Below, one piece after another: positions 35,948 to 45,991 of a stretch of 64,000 nucleotides of DNA (positions are counted from its first letter, which is position 1; the number at the start of each line of letters is the position of its first letter). Position numbers and translations under genes: made by a program. The stretch is taken from contig NZ_LQXM01000027.1 of NCBI RefSeq assembly GCF_001648555.1, positions 310,001-374,000 of the forward strand, written 5' to 3'. The notes beneath the pieces are model-generated. The model made no database searches. It saw only the letters and a list, made by a program, of their open reading frames with translations, and was not told the DNA's origin. This stretch comes from Rossellomorea aquimaris TF-12. GTDB lineage: Bacteria; Bacillota; Bacilli; Bacillales; Bacillaceae_B.

Positions 35948-38095
35948 CTAACGGACAAATATATAAGAAGAAACAGGATTTAGTGGGGTAAACGAGTGCT
36001 CAAGGGTATAAAGACCATTCACATTCGCTTCCCTTCCATCTGATAGGCAAATCCAATTTTCTCCCTTTGGAAGTAAATAATCACATTTTTCCATGTCTGA
36101 ATGGAAAATCAATAAAATTTCGTTCCAGGGTCCATAAGGGTGAACATTCCGATAATGGACAGCCACAAGATTTTCGACTTCGTGGGAAACTTCAGCATGT
36201 TTCCAAATTAATTCTGATTTTTGAAAACGAAAAGCTCCGTGACTTTTTCGGATCTGAATGAGCCCTTTTACATATTGAACTACATCATCATGCTGCCCTC
36301 TTCTTATCCAATCAAGCTGATTGATTTCAATAGGAGATTGATAACTATTTTCCACTCCCTGTTTGGTTCTGTAAAATTCCTGTCCAGCATGAAGAAAAGG
36401 GATGCCCTGAGATAATAACACCATGGTTGTGGCTAGCTTATGTCGATTTTTCAAGGTTTCTTCATCTTCATTTAGGCATGCTTTCATTTTATCCCAAAGT
36501 GTATGATTATCATGGGATTCCACATAATTCACCGATTGAGTCGGTTCTTTAAAAAGTCCTCTTTCACTGGCATTCAATCCAATACTTCCTGTTAATACTA
36601 ATTCTACTTTCTGCTCTAAATGTCCATGACCTAGAGCAAATCCTTTATCATGTAAGTTAAATGTACTTCCTTTTATCGTATCTCGAAACCAATCATTAAA
36701 CTGACCTATCCCTGGGAGACTACCGGCATTACGCAAGTTCGCTTTTTGATTTGGAGGGATAGGAGTATTCAAATCCCATCCTTCCCCTATCAAAATCCCA
36801 TGGGGAAGAATTTTATCCACTTCTTCTCTAATTTGATTCATCGTAGTAATATCGAGAATCCCCATTAAATCAAATCGAAAGCCATCAACTCCAAATTCTT
36901 TTATCCAATAAAGTATAGAGTCAACAATAAATTTTCGAGCCATCATGCGTTCAGAAGCAAAGTCATTTCCTACACCTGTTCCATTGGAAGGTAATCCATT
37001 TTCATCGTGACGAAAGAAGTATCCAGGTACAAGTTTTTCGAATGGGGACTCCTCTCTGATATAAACATGGTTATAAACCACATCTAAAATGACACGAATG
37101 TTTTCTTCATGAAGCGATTGGATTACTTTTTTCACTTCCTTTATTCTTTCACTAGGATGATCGGGTATTAAACTGTAACTTCCTTCAAGTGCATTAAAAA
37201 ATAAAGGATTGTATCCCCAATTATAAGAAGTATCCATAGGATCATCAGTGATTCCCCCAAAATCATTGATGGGGAGTAATTCCACATGAGTAATGCCTAG
37301 GTCCTTTAGATACTTAATACCACTACTGAAGCCGGCGGAAGTTGAAGTGTTTTTTTCTGTAAAAGCCAGATACTTCCCTTTATACATCATTCCGCTTTCT
37401 TTATGACTGGAAAAATCTCGAACATTCAACTCATATATAATAGCATCCGTTGGGGATGGCAACGGCTCAAGAGGATGGCATCCAGGTTCTATATGTTGAT
37501 GATTCACAACGCATCCCCATTCACTATTGTAGGATACAGCCTTCGCATACGGATCAATTAATTCGTTCCACACTAGATTAATACACGTAAGAATCGTATA
37601 ATAATAACCTTCAATATCTTGCTGAATCGTTAACTCCCATACACCGTTTTCATTTCTTTTTAAAGGATATTGCATTTCTGTATCTTCAGTAGGAGCCTTC
37701 AGTTTAATATTTACTTCAGTGGAAGTTGGAGACCATACCTTAAAGGTAGAGCATTGTTTCTGGTACGTGACTCCAAGATCATTCCCAGCATAATAATAGC
37801 GTTGATCAAACTCTTCCGTTCGAATAACTGCTCCCATTTGAAGGTCTGTTTTCGTATTGTGTTCATCTATAATTTCGTATGTTACCCCTAAAGCAATTTC
37901 ATCTCCAACCGTTGTTACGTATTTCATTGCCTCGTCCAAATGAATCTTTTCTTCTATTCTGAGAGGAATTCTTTCATTCCCTTTTAGTAAATAAAAATGA
38001 CTAGAATTCCCTCGATGGTAAGTGTAAGGAAGAATAATTGTTATGGTATGAAAGGTATCTAAAAATGCATCGAATTGCCTGCTGATCACTAACAC
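35948..38095 (-). CDS. amyX: Type I pullulanase
   Basis: GH13_14 debranching enzyme that cleaves alpha-1,6 links of pullulan and limit dextrins; intracellular, as no signal peptide is present. 715 residues. An N-terminal domain and CBM48-like region (about 90-190) precede the barrel: YNWGYNP (type I signature), DVVYNHV, DGFRFDLMGI (nucleophile Asp), LIGEGWDL (acid/base Glu) and ESHDNHTLWD. The GTG at 38095 aligns with B. subtilis AmyX and follows AGGTGG; the frame is open from 38104, right after the ytlR stop. Confidence 0.94.
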   Translation of the reverse strand: MLVISRQFDAFLDTFHTITIILPYTYHRGNSSHFYLLKGNERIPLRIEEKIHLDEAMKYVTTVGDEIALGVTYEIIDEHNTKTDLQMGAVIRTEEFDQRYYYAGNDLGVTYQKQCSTFKVWSPTSTEVNIKLKAPTEDTEMQYPLKRNENGVWELTIQQDIEGYYYTILTCINLVWNELIDPYAKAVSYNSEWGCVVNHQHIEPGCHPLEPLPSPTDAIIYELNVRDFSSHKESGMMYKGKYLAFTEKNTSTSAGFSSGIKYLKDLGITHVELLPINDFGGITDDPMDTSYNWGYNPLFFNALEGSYSLIPDHPSERIKEVKKVIQSLHEENIRVILDVVYNHVYIREESPFEKLVPGYFFRHDENGLPSNGTGVGNDFASERMMARKFIVDSILYWIKEFGVDGFRFDLMGILDITTMNQIREEVDKILPHGILIGEGWDLNTPIPPNQKANLRNAGSLPGIGQFNDWFRDTIKGSTFNLHDKGFALGHGHLEQKVELVLTGSIGLNASERGLFKEPTQSVNYVESHDNHTLWDKMKACLNEDEETLKNRHKLATTMVLLSQGIPFLHAGQEFYRTKQGVENSYQSPIEINQLDWIRRGQHDDVVQYVKGLIQIRKSHGAFRFQKSELIWKHAEVSHEVENLVAVHYRNVHPYGPWNEILLIFHSDMEKCDYLLPKGENWICLSDGREANVNGLYTLEHSFTPLNPVSSYIFVR

Positions 38096-38104
38096 TTCTG
38101 CCAC

Positions 38105-39043
38105 CTACTTCTGTTTTAACATTTTCCAACTTGAAGGAAGAACATTCACCTGAAGAATATTTTCCAACACTATTTCACATATGGAATCACCATCCACATG
38201 GACAGGAACTTGACGACAACATTGTATTTTAACATTTTCACCTTTATAGGTATTTACCTCTTTGAAAGACGTGTGCTTCCCAAAGAAAACCGAGATAAAT
38301 AATAATAATAATTTCCATTTTGACAAGTCATGAACAATGGTAATGTCTAATTTCCCATCTATTGGAGAAGCATGAGGAGATATTTTCATTCCACCTCCAA
38401 AATAAGGTTGATTTGAAATCGTGACAAACCATACCTTGTCAAACCGTTTTTCCTTACCATTAACGGTCAAAGAAAGGGAAAACGGTTTAAACCTTAACGT
38501 TTCCTTACAGAGAATAATGGGATAAATTAATTTACCTAGAGACCATTTGTTAAGCCATTTTTTCAACTGGGATTCATTTGCTTTTTGAGCAATATGTGCA
38601 TCGAATCCTATACCTATGTTATTCACAAAATACCCTTTTGGTCCTTCTTTTATCGCAAACTGCCCCGAGTCTAAAGAAAGAGTGTCTTCAAAAGAAGTCC
38701 AATTTCTTATTAAGGTATATGCTTCTTTTTTACTATTAGGCCAATTATATCCCCTTGCAAAATCATTTCCACTTCCTGATGGAATATACCCGATCACAAT
38801 ATTCTCAAAACCAATTGTCCCGCTGATAACGGAGTTCATCGTTCCATCTCCACCAACTCCAATAATATGCAACGGTTCATTGGGAAACTGTTTTACCAAA
38901 TCGGAAACAATTCTTCTTACATCCGTTGGTTTTTCTGTTAAAAAAATCGAATGTGTTGGGTCTAACTGTTTATTGAAACGTTTCCAGGAGGATAGTGCAT
39001 GATTGTTTCTCGCAGACGGATTAACAATAAAAATGGTCTTCAT
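38105..39043 (-). CDS. ytlR: YtlR, diacylglycerol-kinase-family lipid kinase
   Basis: 312 residues. A DAGK catalytic domain at the N-terminus with IFIVNPSARN, GGDGTMNSVI (GGDGT motif, about 65-74) and YIPSGSGNDFARG; a C-terminal YegS/DgkB-like beta domain holds GGGMKISPHASPIDGKLDI. Exact lipid substrate unknown. ATG overlaps the ytlQ stop (ATGA), so translation is coupled. Confidence 0.9.
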   Translation of the reverse strand: MKTIFIVNPSARNNHALSSWKRFNKQLDPTHSIFLTEKPTDVRRIVSDLVKQFPNEPLHIIGVGGDGTMNSVISGTIGFENIVIGYIPSGSGNDFARGYNWPNSKKEAYTLIRNWTSFEDTLSLDSGQFAIKEGPKGYFVNNIGIGFDAHIAQKANESQLKKWLNKWSLGKLIYPIILCKETLRFKPFSLSLTVNGKEKRFDKVWFVTISNQPYFGGGMKISPHASPIDGKLDITIVHDLSKWKLLLLFISVFFGKHTSFKEVNTYKGENVKIQCCRQVPVHVDGDSICEIVLENILQVNVLPSSWKMLKQK

Positions 39044-40008
39044 TGATCATCCTCTTCAGAAACAACGCTCCACGCCTGTTCCTCCCATTGTAGTCGTTTA
39101 AAGGAAGTCGTTTGACAATATTCCAAAATGGCCTGAGCTGCTTTCAACTGCATGCCTTTAATTGGAGAACGGATTGTTCGTTGCTGTTGAAACCAAGCCT
39201 CGTGAACTCGTTTGTCTAAAAATTGGATACCAGAGGGTGCTTGTGGGTAATCAATATATCCATTTCTACTGATGACCCCCTTATGGATTGGCAATTCTAC
39301 TCCTGCATATTGAACAATTTGCCCAATAATCCGTTCCATTCTTTTTAATGAAAGAAGTGGATTTAGTACTTTTGTTTCTTCATCTCCCCATTTTTTTAAC
39401 CAAAAACGATCTCCTGAACCAATAAAAGCTGTGCCTTCTTCAAACTCAAGGAATGTTAAAATCCAAATGCCTGTTGGTGTGATCAGAATTGTTTCCAATT
39501 CAACAGGGGCTTTTTTTATTTTTAATATTGGATAATACAAAACCAAAATATTATCTGGAAAACGTTGTAGCAAATAACGTAATCGTTCGTCATAATGATA
39601 GCTATTGTCTACATATGATTTTTCTAAAATAGTAGAGCTCGCCCACCTTAGTTGGAAATCAAATATAAGATTTAAAAAGTACTGTTTTAATTCTTCCTCT
39701 GTTCCAATGTCTAAATTTGATTCCATATCTAAATCCAGGTCATCATCTTTTTCTTTAGGTAATGATTGAGAGGTTTCTAAATCTTCCTCATTCCTTTTTT
39801 TAAACACGGAGAAAAGTTTCTCCTTCATTGAACTTTTTTCCTCTTCCTGATCTTCCACAGATGAACCAGAAGAAGGTTCTCCATATTCCCAATGTTGTTT
39901 CATTTTTTCCCATTGTTGCTTTTTTAATCGAACAAATTGGGAAGGATATTTATATAAATCGGTTTCATATCTCGAAACATAGTCTTGAAGCTTAATGAGC
40001 TGTGCCAT
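39040..40008 (-). CDS. ytlQ: YtlQ, nuclease-related (NERD-like) protein
   Basis: 322 residues. A Lys/Glu-rich N-terminal part (about 1-110) is followed by a region (about 140-290) with NILVLYYPILKIKKAPVELE and TILITPTGIWILTFLEFE, a NERD-like pattern of strands. Collinear with B. subtilis YtlQ. Nuclease activity is not shown. ATG with AAAGGAT; 26 bp downstream of thpR. Confidence 0.8.
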   Translation of the reverse strand: MAQLIKLQDYVSRYETDLYKYPSQFVRLKKQQWEKMKQHWEYGEPSSGSSVEDQEEEKSSMKEKLFSVFKKRNEEDLETSQSLPKEKDDDLDLDMESNLDIGTEEELKQYFLNLIFDFQLRWASSTILEKSYVDNSYHYDERLRYLLQRFPDNILVLYYPILKIKKAPVELETILITPTGIWILTFLEFEEGTAFIGSGDRFWLKKWGDEETKVLNPLLSLKRMERIIGQIVQYAGVELPIHKGVISRNGYIDYPQAPSGIQFLDKRVHEAWFQQQRTIRSPIKGMQLKAAQAILEYCQTTSFKRLQWEEQAWSVVSEEDDQ

Positions 40009-40034
40009 ATGTATCTATCCTTTCAACGTCACTG

Positions 40035-40595
40035 TCAATTTTGTAATGGAATGGTGTGAATGGCTTCGTATTTTGGTGAACGATCTATATGAGTCCGGTA
40101 CAAGACCACTTCATTTATTGAGAACCTTTCTGTTGTATGAAGTATTGTTCCCTCTAGTGTAGCGGGTGAAAAAGGTATACCCATATTCCATTTTCTCCCT
40201 AAGGTTATGTGTGGAGAAAACGGTCTGGAATCCAACTGGAACCCAACGTCTTTACAACCATCATACACTAGCTCTCGAAGGAGATGTAACGGTTGTGAGT
40301 AATGAATACCCATCCAAAGAATTCTGGGTGAATCTACCTTCCCATAGGTTCCAAATTGTTTTAGTTCTAATGAAAAAGAGGACAAACTTCGCACTTTTGC
40401 TTCGATATGTTCGATGGCATCGTTCAATTGGTGTGAAGATGAGTCTCCTAAAAAAGCTAATGTAATGTGATAATCATCAGGATGGACCCATTTTTTAAAT
40501 GAGTCTTGAGTCCACGCTCTTTGGGTCAATTCCTGTATTCGTTCTTTCGTGTCTTCCGGTAACGATAGGGCAAAAAAGTAATGAGTTTTTAACAT
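40035..40595 (-). CDS. thpR: RNA 2',3'-cyclic phosphodiesterase (2H family)
   Basis: 186 residues. The two 2H-phosphoesterase motifs are present: HITLAFLG (about 44-51) and HITLGRKW (about 129-136). Acts on 2',3'-cyclic phosphate ends of RNA. The same gene is ytlP in B. subtilis. ATG with AAAGGACG. First gene of the thpR-ytlQ-ytlR-amyX run. Confidence 0.93.
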   Translation of the reverse strand: MLKTHYFFALSLPEDTKERIQELTQRAWTQDSFKKWVHPDDYHITLAFLGDSSSHQLNDAIEHIEAKVRSLSSFSLELKQFGTYGKVDSPRILWMGIHYSQPLHLLRELVYDGCKDVGFQLDSRPFSPHITLGRKWNMGIPFSPATLEGTILHTTERFSINEVVLYRTHIDRSPKYEAIHTIPLQN

Positions 40596-40763
40596 ACCAT
40601 ACGTCCTTTTCGTTTATTACTTCTATTTTAGCAAAATGTGTAAGAAGAGAGAATGACAAGTGACAATTGCAATAAAAATGAAATAGAAAGCTTATTTATT
40701 TGATAAGATTTATACGAATTAGTACGATAGAGATACAATGATGAGTGAAAGGAAGTTGACACA

Positions 40764-41696
40764 ATGAAAGTTGTACAAAATATTGCTGAGCTGATTGGCG
40801 ATACTCCACTTGTAAAATTGAACCGATTAAACCCTGCCGATGGAGCAGATGTTTATGTGAAATTAGAATTTTATAATCCAAGTAAAAGTGTTAAGGACCG
40901 TGCTGCCTTTCAAATGATTCTTGAAGCCGAAAAAGAAGGACATTTGAAAGAAGGTTCTACGATTATTGAACCTACCAGTGGAAACACTGGGATTGGGCTA
41001 GCCATGAATGCTGCTGCAAGAGGATACCGCGCCATACTCGTCATGCCTGATACAATGACTCAAGAGCGAATTAACCTCTTAAAAGCGTATGGAGCCGAGG
41101 TTGTATTGACTCCAGGAGATGAGAAGATGCCTGGGGCTATTGCAAAAGCAAAGGAGCTGACAAAAGAAATTCCAAATAGCTTTATGCCCATGCAGTTCGA
41201 GAATGATGCAAATCCAAACGCACACCGTAAAACGACAGCCCTTGAAATCGTAGAAGCAATGAAACAAATCGGAAAGCCTCTTTCCGCTTTTGTAGCCACA
41301 GCTGGTACTGGGGGAACGATTACGGGAACTGGCGAAGTGTTAAAAGAACATTATCCTGACCTTCAAGTTCACGTTGTCGAACCAGCAGGGTCTCCTGTTC
41401 TTTCAGGCGGTAAGCCAGGAAAGCATAAACTAGTCGGAACTAGTCCTGGGTTTGTTCCAGACATTTTGAATACAGCTGTCTATGACGAAATTCACAAAAT
41501 AGAAGATGAACAAGCATATGATATTACGCGAAGAATGGCCAGGGAAGAAGGGATTCTTGTTGGACCATCCTCTGGTGCTGCCTGCTACGCTGCTATTGAA
41601 GTAGCGAAAAGATTGTCACCTGATGATGTGGTTGTTTGTATTGCTTGTGATACTGGAGAAAGATACTTATCAAGTGATTTATTTCGCTTTGAATGA
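40764..41696 (+). CDS. ytkP: Cysteine synthase family protein YtkP
   Basis: PLP-dependent beta-replacement enzyme of the OAS sulfhydrylase fold, 310 residues. The PLP lysine lies in NPSKSVKDRAAF (about 34-45), substrate loop PTSGNTGIGLA, phosphate loop GTGGTITG, and SSGAACYAA near the end. The B. subtilis paralogue is a putative cysteine synthase separate from CysK. ATG with GGAAG; TACAAT about 26 bp upstream is a likely -10. Confidence 0.92.
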   Translation: MKVVQNIAELIGDTPLVKLNRLNPADGADVYVKLEFYNPSKSVKDRAAFQMILEAEKEGHLKEGSTIIEPTSGNTGIGLAMNAAARGYRAILVMPDTMTQERINLLKAYGAEVVLTPGDEKMPGAIAKAKELTKEIPNSFMPMQFENDANPNAHRKTTALEIVEAMKQIGKPLSAFVATAGTGGTITGTGEVLKEHYPDLQVHVVEPAGSPVLSGGKPGKHKLVGTSPGFVPDILNTAVYDEIHKIEDEQAYDITRRMAREEGILVGPSSGAACYAAIEVAKRLSPDDVVVCIACDTGERYLSSDLFRFE

Positions 41697-41705
41697 TTGA
41701 TCATA

Positions 41706-41744
41706 AAAAGACGATTCCTGATTAATAAGGAATCGTCTTTTTTC
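41706..41744 (+). terminator. Terminator of ytkP
   Basis: AAGACGATTCCT pairs with AGGAATCGTCTT, followed by T4C. Confidence 0.85.
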
Positions 41745-41783
41745 TTGACTGTATTTTGTTTTATAACAAGTACACAAAGTCTT

Positions 41784-42062
41784 TTATTTTATACTGTGAT
41801 AGTGGGTAATAAACTCTTCAGGAGAAGATTTTACAACATACGTCCAAACACCTTCAATAGTGTGAAGGTATAGAAAAGTGTAATAAGATGAAAGAGATCT
41901 ACTAGAAACGTCCATTACATCCTTTAACGTAAAACTTTTAGAAGGAGTTACAATTTTATCCTTATAAAGATAAATATGCCCTTCCGTTTCCACGGTAAAT
42001 TGTTGGTTGTCTTCAATTCTTCTTTCTGTTCTCATAAATGGTTGTGAACAAATCAATGTCAT
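41784..42062 (-). CDS. Uncharacterised 92-residue protein
   Basis: Not recognised. Short alternating hydrophobic strands (FTVETEGHIYLYKDKIV..SFTLKDVMDVS..YTFLYLHTIEGVWTYVV) look like a small PH-like beta barrel ending in a helix. ATG with TTGGAGGC. 32 bp downstream of dat and probably cotranscribed. Confidence 0.75.
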   Translation of the reverse strand: MTLICSQPFMRTERRIEDNQQFTVETEGHIYLYKDKIVTPSKSFTLKDVMDVSSRSLSSYYTFLYLHTIEGVWTYVVKSSPEEFITHYHSIK

Positions 42063-42094
42063 GTAAAGCCTCCAACAGTTTGGCGATCAATTAC

Positions 42095-42937
42095 TCATCC
42101 CTTATTAATACGTTCTTCAAATAGTTCTTGGAGCTTTTTCGTTACAGATCCTGGTTTCCCGTTTCCTATTTCCTTATCATCAATTTTAACTACGGGCATC
42201 ACTTCTGATGTGGTACTTGCAATAAATAACTCATCCGCATCCAGTACTTCATCCACACTAAACGATTTTTCTTGAAATGACATTCCATTCCTCTTGCAAA
42301 TATCTTGAATGACTCTTCTGGTTATGCCATTTAAGATTAAATTGGTTGCGGGATGAGTGACTATCTCATCATTTTTTATTATAAATGCATTGGATGCAGA
42401 CCCTTCTGTTACCGTATCTCCGCGATGTAAGATAGCCTCATAGTGCCCTTCTGAGACCGCCTCTTCTTTTGCCAGTAAGTTTCCAAGTAGATTCAGACTT
42501 TTAATATCACATCGCAACCAACGAATATCCTCTACAAGCTTAGCGGTCACCCCATCTTGCATTTGCTGAAGAGGACGTGGAACTTCATTGGCATAAGCCA
42601 CAACACTTCCTTTTATTTCTGAAGAAGGGAAGTTATGTTGGCGTGGTGCTACTCCTCGAGTGACTTGTAAATAGACACTGCCATCCTGGATGCTATTGGC
42701 TTTTATGAGTTCATGAATAACGCCTGTCAATTCATCTAATTCATATGGAATGGTGAGCTTCATTTTGTCAGCACTTTGATATAGGCGTTCCATATGTTCT
42801 TTCATTGTAAACGTTTTTCCACTGTAAACTCGGATCACCTCATAGATACCATCTCCGAATTGATACCCACGATCTTCAATAGCAACCTTCGCTTCTTCTC
42901 GATTTATAAATTCCCCATTCAGAAATACAGTATTCAT
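42095..42937 (-). CDS. dat: D-amino-acid (D-alanine) aminotransferase
   Basis: PLP fold type IV transaminase that makes D-glutamate from D-Ala and 2-oxoglutarate for the cell wall. 280 residues, close to the thermophilic Bacillus enzyme. The PLP lysine is K146 in RCDIKSLNLLGN; EDRGYQFGDG at about 21-30, TEGSASNAF and STTSEVMPV follow. ATG with AAGGAGAGG. Upstream of the 92-residue gene and 24 bp downstream of pepV. Confidence 0.95.
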   Translation of the reverse strand: MNTVFLNGEFINREEAKVAIEDRGYQFGDGIYEVIRVYSGKTFTMKEHMERLYQSADKMKLTIPYELDELTGVIHELIKANSIQDGSVYLQVTRGVAPRQHNFPSSEIKGSVVAYANEVPRPLQQMQDGVTAKLVEDIRWLRCDIKSLNLLGNLLAKEEAVSEGHYEAILHRGDTVTEGSASNAFIIKNDEIVTHPATNLILNGITRRVIQDICKRNGMSFQEKSFSVDEVLDADELFIASTTSEVMPVVKIDDKEIGNGKPGSVTKKLQELFEERINKG

Positions 42938-42961
42938 TGAGTCCTCTCCTTTTTCTTCTCT

Positions 42962-44368
42962 TTACGATTTACACGCTAATTCATAGATTGCTTGGGCATA
43001 GATAGCCGTTGCTTTAAGCAAATCCTCAATATACATATATTCATCCTTCTGATGAGCGATATCTTCTCTACCAGGAAATAAAGGACCAAAGGCAACTCCT
43101 GCTTCTAAACTTCTAGCATACGTACCTCCACCAATACTGAGAAGTTCTGCTTTTTCCCCTGTTTGTTCTTCATATACCTTCTGCAACGTACGCACTAAAG
43201 GATCATCAGACGAAACATGATGGGGTTTACTATCAGTCAAATTTTCAATCTCAAAGGTTTCAATGCTCTCGAAGATTTTCATTCCTTTTTCCATTTCAAA
43301 CGTAACAGGATATCGCATATTCAATCCTATACGACCACCGTCCTCATTTGAAAAACGTAGCTTCCCTACGTTAATGGTCAAATCGCCTGTAATATCATCA
43401 TGGTAACTGACTCCTAATTCAACTCCACGTGATTCCTTGAAAAAGTGTTTTGTAGTAAATTCAAAGAATTCTTTCGCCTGAGAGTTCAAGGGAAGCTCTG
43501 ATAAGAAAGCTCCTAAATATAAACCTGCATTTCTTCCATTCTTCGGTTCCATACCGTGAGCAGAGACACCTTCAATTTGAAAAACCAGCTCACCATTTTC
43601 AATATAATAGCTCCCTTTAATATCTTCTTCTTTCATGAAGATTTCAAAATTTTGAACCCATTTTGTGTGGTCTTCATCAATAAGTACGATTGCTTTGGCA
43701 TAATCAGGAACCATATTATAACGACGTCCAGATTCAAATGATACTACCTCAAATCCTGAATCATTCTTTTTATCAACTGACTTTTGCACTAAATCAAAAT
43801 CTGCAATTCCTTTTTCAGCATAAATGATTGGAAAATCTGCATCTGGAGCAAACCCCATCGTTGGCATTTCTTCCTTTTTGAAATATTGCTCCACACATCT
43901 CCAATCACTCTCTTCATCGGTTCCGATAATCATTCGTACCCGTTTGTTGAAAGGAACACCAAGCTCTTTTACAATTTTCATAGCATAGTAAGCTGCAATG
44001 GTAGGACCTTTATCATCAATCGCTCCTCTAGCAAAAATCTTACCGTCTTTTATTTGTCCTCCAAAAGGATCTACACTCCAGCCATCCCCCTCTGGAACTA
44101 CATCGACATGACATAGAACTCCAAGTAGGTCACTTCCTTCTCCTACTTCCAGATGCCCTGCTAGATGATCAACATTTTTAGGTATGAAACCATCTTTTTC
44201 ACCTAGATTTAATAAATAGTCAAGTGCTTCTTTTATCCCTTTCCCTAATGGCGCCTCTTCCGTTCCATTTTCTTCATCCAGGACACTTTTTATTTGCAAA
44301 AATTGCTGTAAATCACTTAATAAATCGTCTTTTCTTTTGTCGACTTCACTCGTCCAATTGATTGTCAT
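42962..44368 (-). CDS. pepV: Dipeptidase PepV (M20 family)
   Basis: Two-zinc dipeptidase, 468 residues. LCHVDVVPEGDGW (first zinc His and Asp), GAIDDKGPTIAAYYAM (bridging Asp), GTDEESDWRC (catalytic Glu), an inserted lid domain in the middle, and SIGGGTYAR with the last His region later. ATG with a weak AAGG site. Likely cotranscribed with dat. Confidence 0.94.
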   Translation of the reverse strand: MTINWTSEVDKRKDDLLSDLQQFLQIKSVLDEENGTEEAPLGKGIKEALDYLLNLGEKDGFIPKNVDHLAGHLEVGEGSDLLGVLCHVDVVPEGDGWSVDPFGGQIKDGKIFARGAIDDKGPTIAAYYAMKIVKELGVPFNKRVRMIIGTDEESDWRCVEQYFKKEEMPTMGFAPDADFPIIYAEKGIADFDLVQKSVDKKNDSGFEVVSFESGRRYNMVPDYAKAIVLIDEDHTKWVQNFEIFMKEEDIKGSYYIENGELVFQIEGVSAHGMEPKNGRNAGLYLGAFLSELPLNSQAKEFFEFTTKHFFKESRGVELGVSYHDDITGDLTINVGKLRFSNEDGGRIGLNMRYPVTFEMEKGMKIFESIETFEIENLTDSKPHHVSSDDPLVRTLQKVYEEQTGEKAELLSIGGGTYARSLEAGVAFGPLFPGREDIAHQKDEYMYIEDLLKATAIYAQAIYELACKS

Positions 44369-44723
44369 CCTTATACACCCGTTCTATATGTATTTTTAAA
44401 ATTATTCCCTCATTCATTTTATACTGTTTTATTATGAAATCCAAACATATAGGGACGATTTAGCAGGTTAATTTTCAGAATAGTTCATCTTTTGTTGCTT
44501 TTGTACATAGGCTAGAAGTAGGAAACGTAAATTGTTTGTAAATTTGGACATTTCCCTAGAAATTTTGTATCTTTAGGGGTACAATATAATTGTCTGACAT
44601 CTTATGAGTACACTTTATTTAGAAAAGGGGTTGTCTAAAGCGCATAGTACATAGGTAGCACGTTTCGGTGCAAAACGACAAATGTAGTCTTTGCCTTTGG
44701 AAAAATAATCAAGGAGTGGTTCT
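44369..44723. other. Intergenic region upstream of ytzE
   Basis: No gene and no convincing sigma-A promoter pair. TATAAT occurs near 44586 without a good -35. Confidence 0.4.
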
Positions 44724-44945
44724 TTGAAGCCTTCAACCAATCGTATGCTAACTAGAATAAAAGCTGTATACATGTACATTAATAAGAAAGGTACTGTAAC
44801 AACTCAAGATCTCGTTGACGAATTTGGCATTACTCCTAGAACCATACAAAGAGACCTCAACGTGTTAGCGTATAACGACTTGGTTCAAAGCCCAAGTCGC
44901 GGCCAATGGACAACAACTGAGAAGAAAGTAAAGATGTCTTCTTAA
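44724..44945 (+). CDS. ytzE: YtzE, small DeoR-type HTH protein
   Basis: 73 residues, consisting only of a DeoR-like winged HTH (TTQDLVDEFGITPRTIQRDL, about 26-45). No effector domain. DNA-binding role expected; targets unknown. TTG start with AAGGAGTGG 4 bp ahead. Same position as in B. subtilis. Confidence 0.9.
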   Translation: MKPSTNRMLTRIKAVYMYINKKGTVTTQDLVDEFGITPRTIQRDLNVLAYNDLVQSPSRGQWTTTEKKVKMSS

Positions 44946-45056
44946 AATTAACGGGGCTAAGTCCCGACCTGTATGGCGTAAGGAAGTCAGAAGCAGTACA
45001 TTTTGCCTTCTGCTTTCTTTAAGACCAATCTTATTGTTAAACATATGAGAGAAAAT

Positions 45057-45110
45057 TTAAAAAAAGAGACTGCCGAGTACTCACTTCACAGTAACGGACA
45101 GTCTCTTTTC
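45057..45110 (-). terminator. Terminator of ytzG
   Basis: GAGACTG (45066-45072) pairs with CAGTCTC (45099-45105); T7 follows on the minus strand. Confidence 0.8.
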
Positions 45111-45116
45111 CTGCAT

Positions 45117-45836
45117 TTAAGATGGACGATACTCTTTAAGTAACGTTACTTCTTCCTCAGTTAACTCGCGATATTCACCAAGCTCCAGATCTTCGTCAAG
45201 TTGTAGTGGTCCCATGGACAAACGTTTTAAATAAACGACACGTTTTCCCACGCTCTCAAACATCCTTTTCACCTGATGAAACTTACCTTCTGTTATTTTC
45301 AATTCGATATCAGAGGTTAAGCCAGCTTTTAATATGGTCAATTCTCCTGGTTTCGTATGGTATCCATCATCTAATGTAACACCCCTTTTAAAGGCTTCTA
45401 CATCCTCTTGTGTTACTTCGCCTTCAATCACCGCAAAATACGTTTTAGGTACATGACGTTTTGGAGATAGAAGTTGATGTGAAAGCTGTCCATCATTTGT
45501 AATTAATAGGAACCCTTCCGTATCCTTATCCAGTCTTCCTACTGGGAAAGGACTAAATATTTGATCCTCAAGCTGGAGTAAATCAATAACCGTCTCATCC
45601 TGCTGATCTTCTGTTGCAGAAATGACTCCCGGAGGCTTGTTCATAAGTAAATAAATATATTCTCTATACTCAACGCGCTCTCCGTTCAACATTACCGTAT
45701 CTTTTTCAGGATGAACATGATTCTTTCCATCCTTAATAACCTCTCCATTCACTTGAAGACCGCCATCTTTTAATAATTTCTTCACTTCTTTACGGCTGCC
45801 ATAGCCCATATTTGCAAGTAGTTTATCAACTCTCAT
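45117..45836 (-). CDS. ytzG: 16S rRNA pseudouridine synthase (RsuA family)
   Basis: 239 residues. An N-terminal S4 RNA-binding domain (about 1-60) and a catalytic core with FPVGRLDKDTEGFLLITNDG, whose Asp is the catalytic nucleophile. Converts uridine to pseudouridine in 16S rRNA. The ATG at 45836 (MRVDKLLA) follows AGGAGTG; the frame extends 4 codons further. Next to ytgP as in B. subtilis. Confidence 0.93.
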   Translation of the reverse strand: MRVDKLLANMGYGSRKEVKKLLKDGGLQVNGEVIKDGKNHVHPEKDTVMLNGERVEYREYIYLLMNKPPGVISATEDQQDETVIDLLQLEDQIFSPFPVGRLDKDTEGFLLITNDGQLSHQLLSPKRHVPKTYFAVIEGEVTQEDVEAFKRGVTLDDGYHTKPGELTILKAGLTSDIELKITEGKFHQVKRMFESVGKRVVYLKRLSMGPLQLDEDLELGEYRELTEEEVTLLKEYRPS

Positions 45837-45941
45837 CTGTAGTAACACTCCTATTTATAACATTTATTTGTTGTATTTTTTTCCTCTTCATCTTGTTCAT
45901 CACTTATGCAGGCTTTAGCCCATTCATTATCCCATTCTTAT

Positions 45942-45950
45942 CATAGGCTA
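45942..45950 (+). promoter_or_regulatory. Sigma-K-like -10 element
   Basis: CATAGGCTA fits CATANNNTA exactly, 41 bp before the ATG of the Gly-rich protein. The -35 AC is not clear. Confidence 0.35.
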
Positions 45951-45991
45951 TTACAGGTAAGAAAATTTACATGACGAATGAGGTGTAAACG

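Noticed and set aside
42806-42819. cre-like TGTAAACGTTTTTC inside dat
   Set aside because: Lacks the final CA and lies in coding sequence specifying Phe-Thr-Met; no carbon-control reason for dat.
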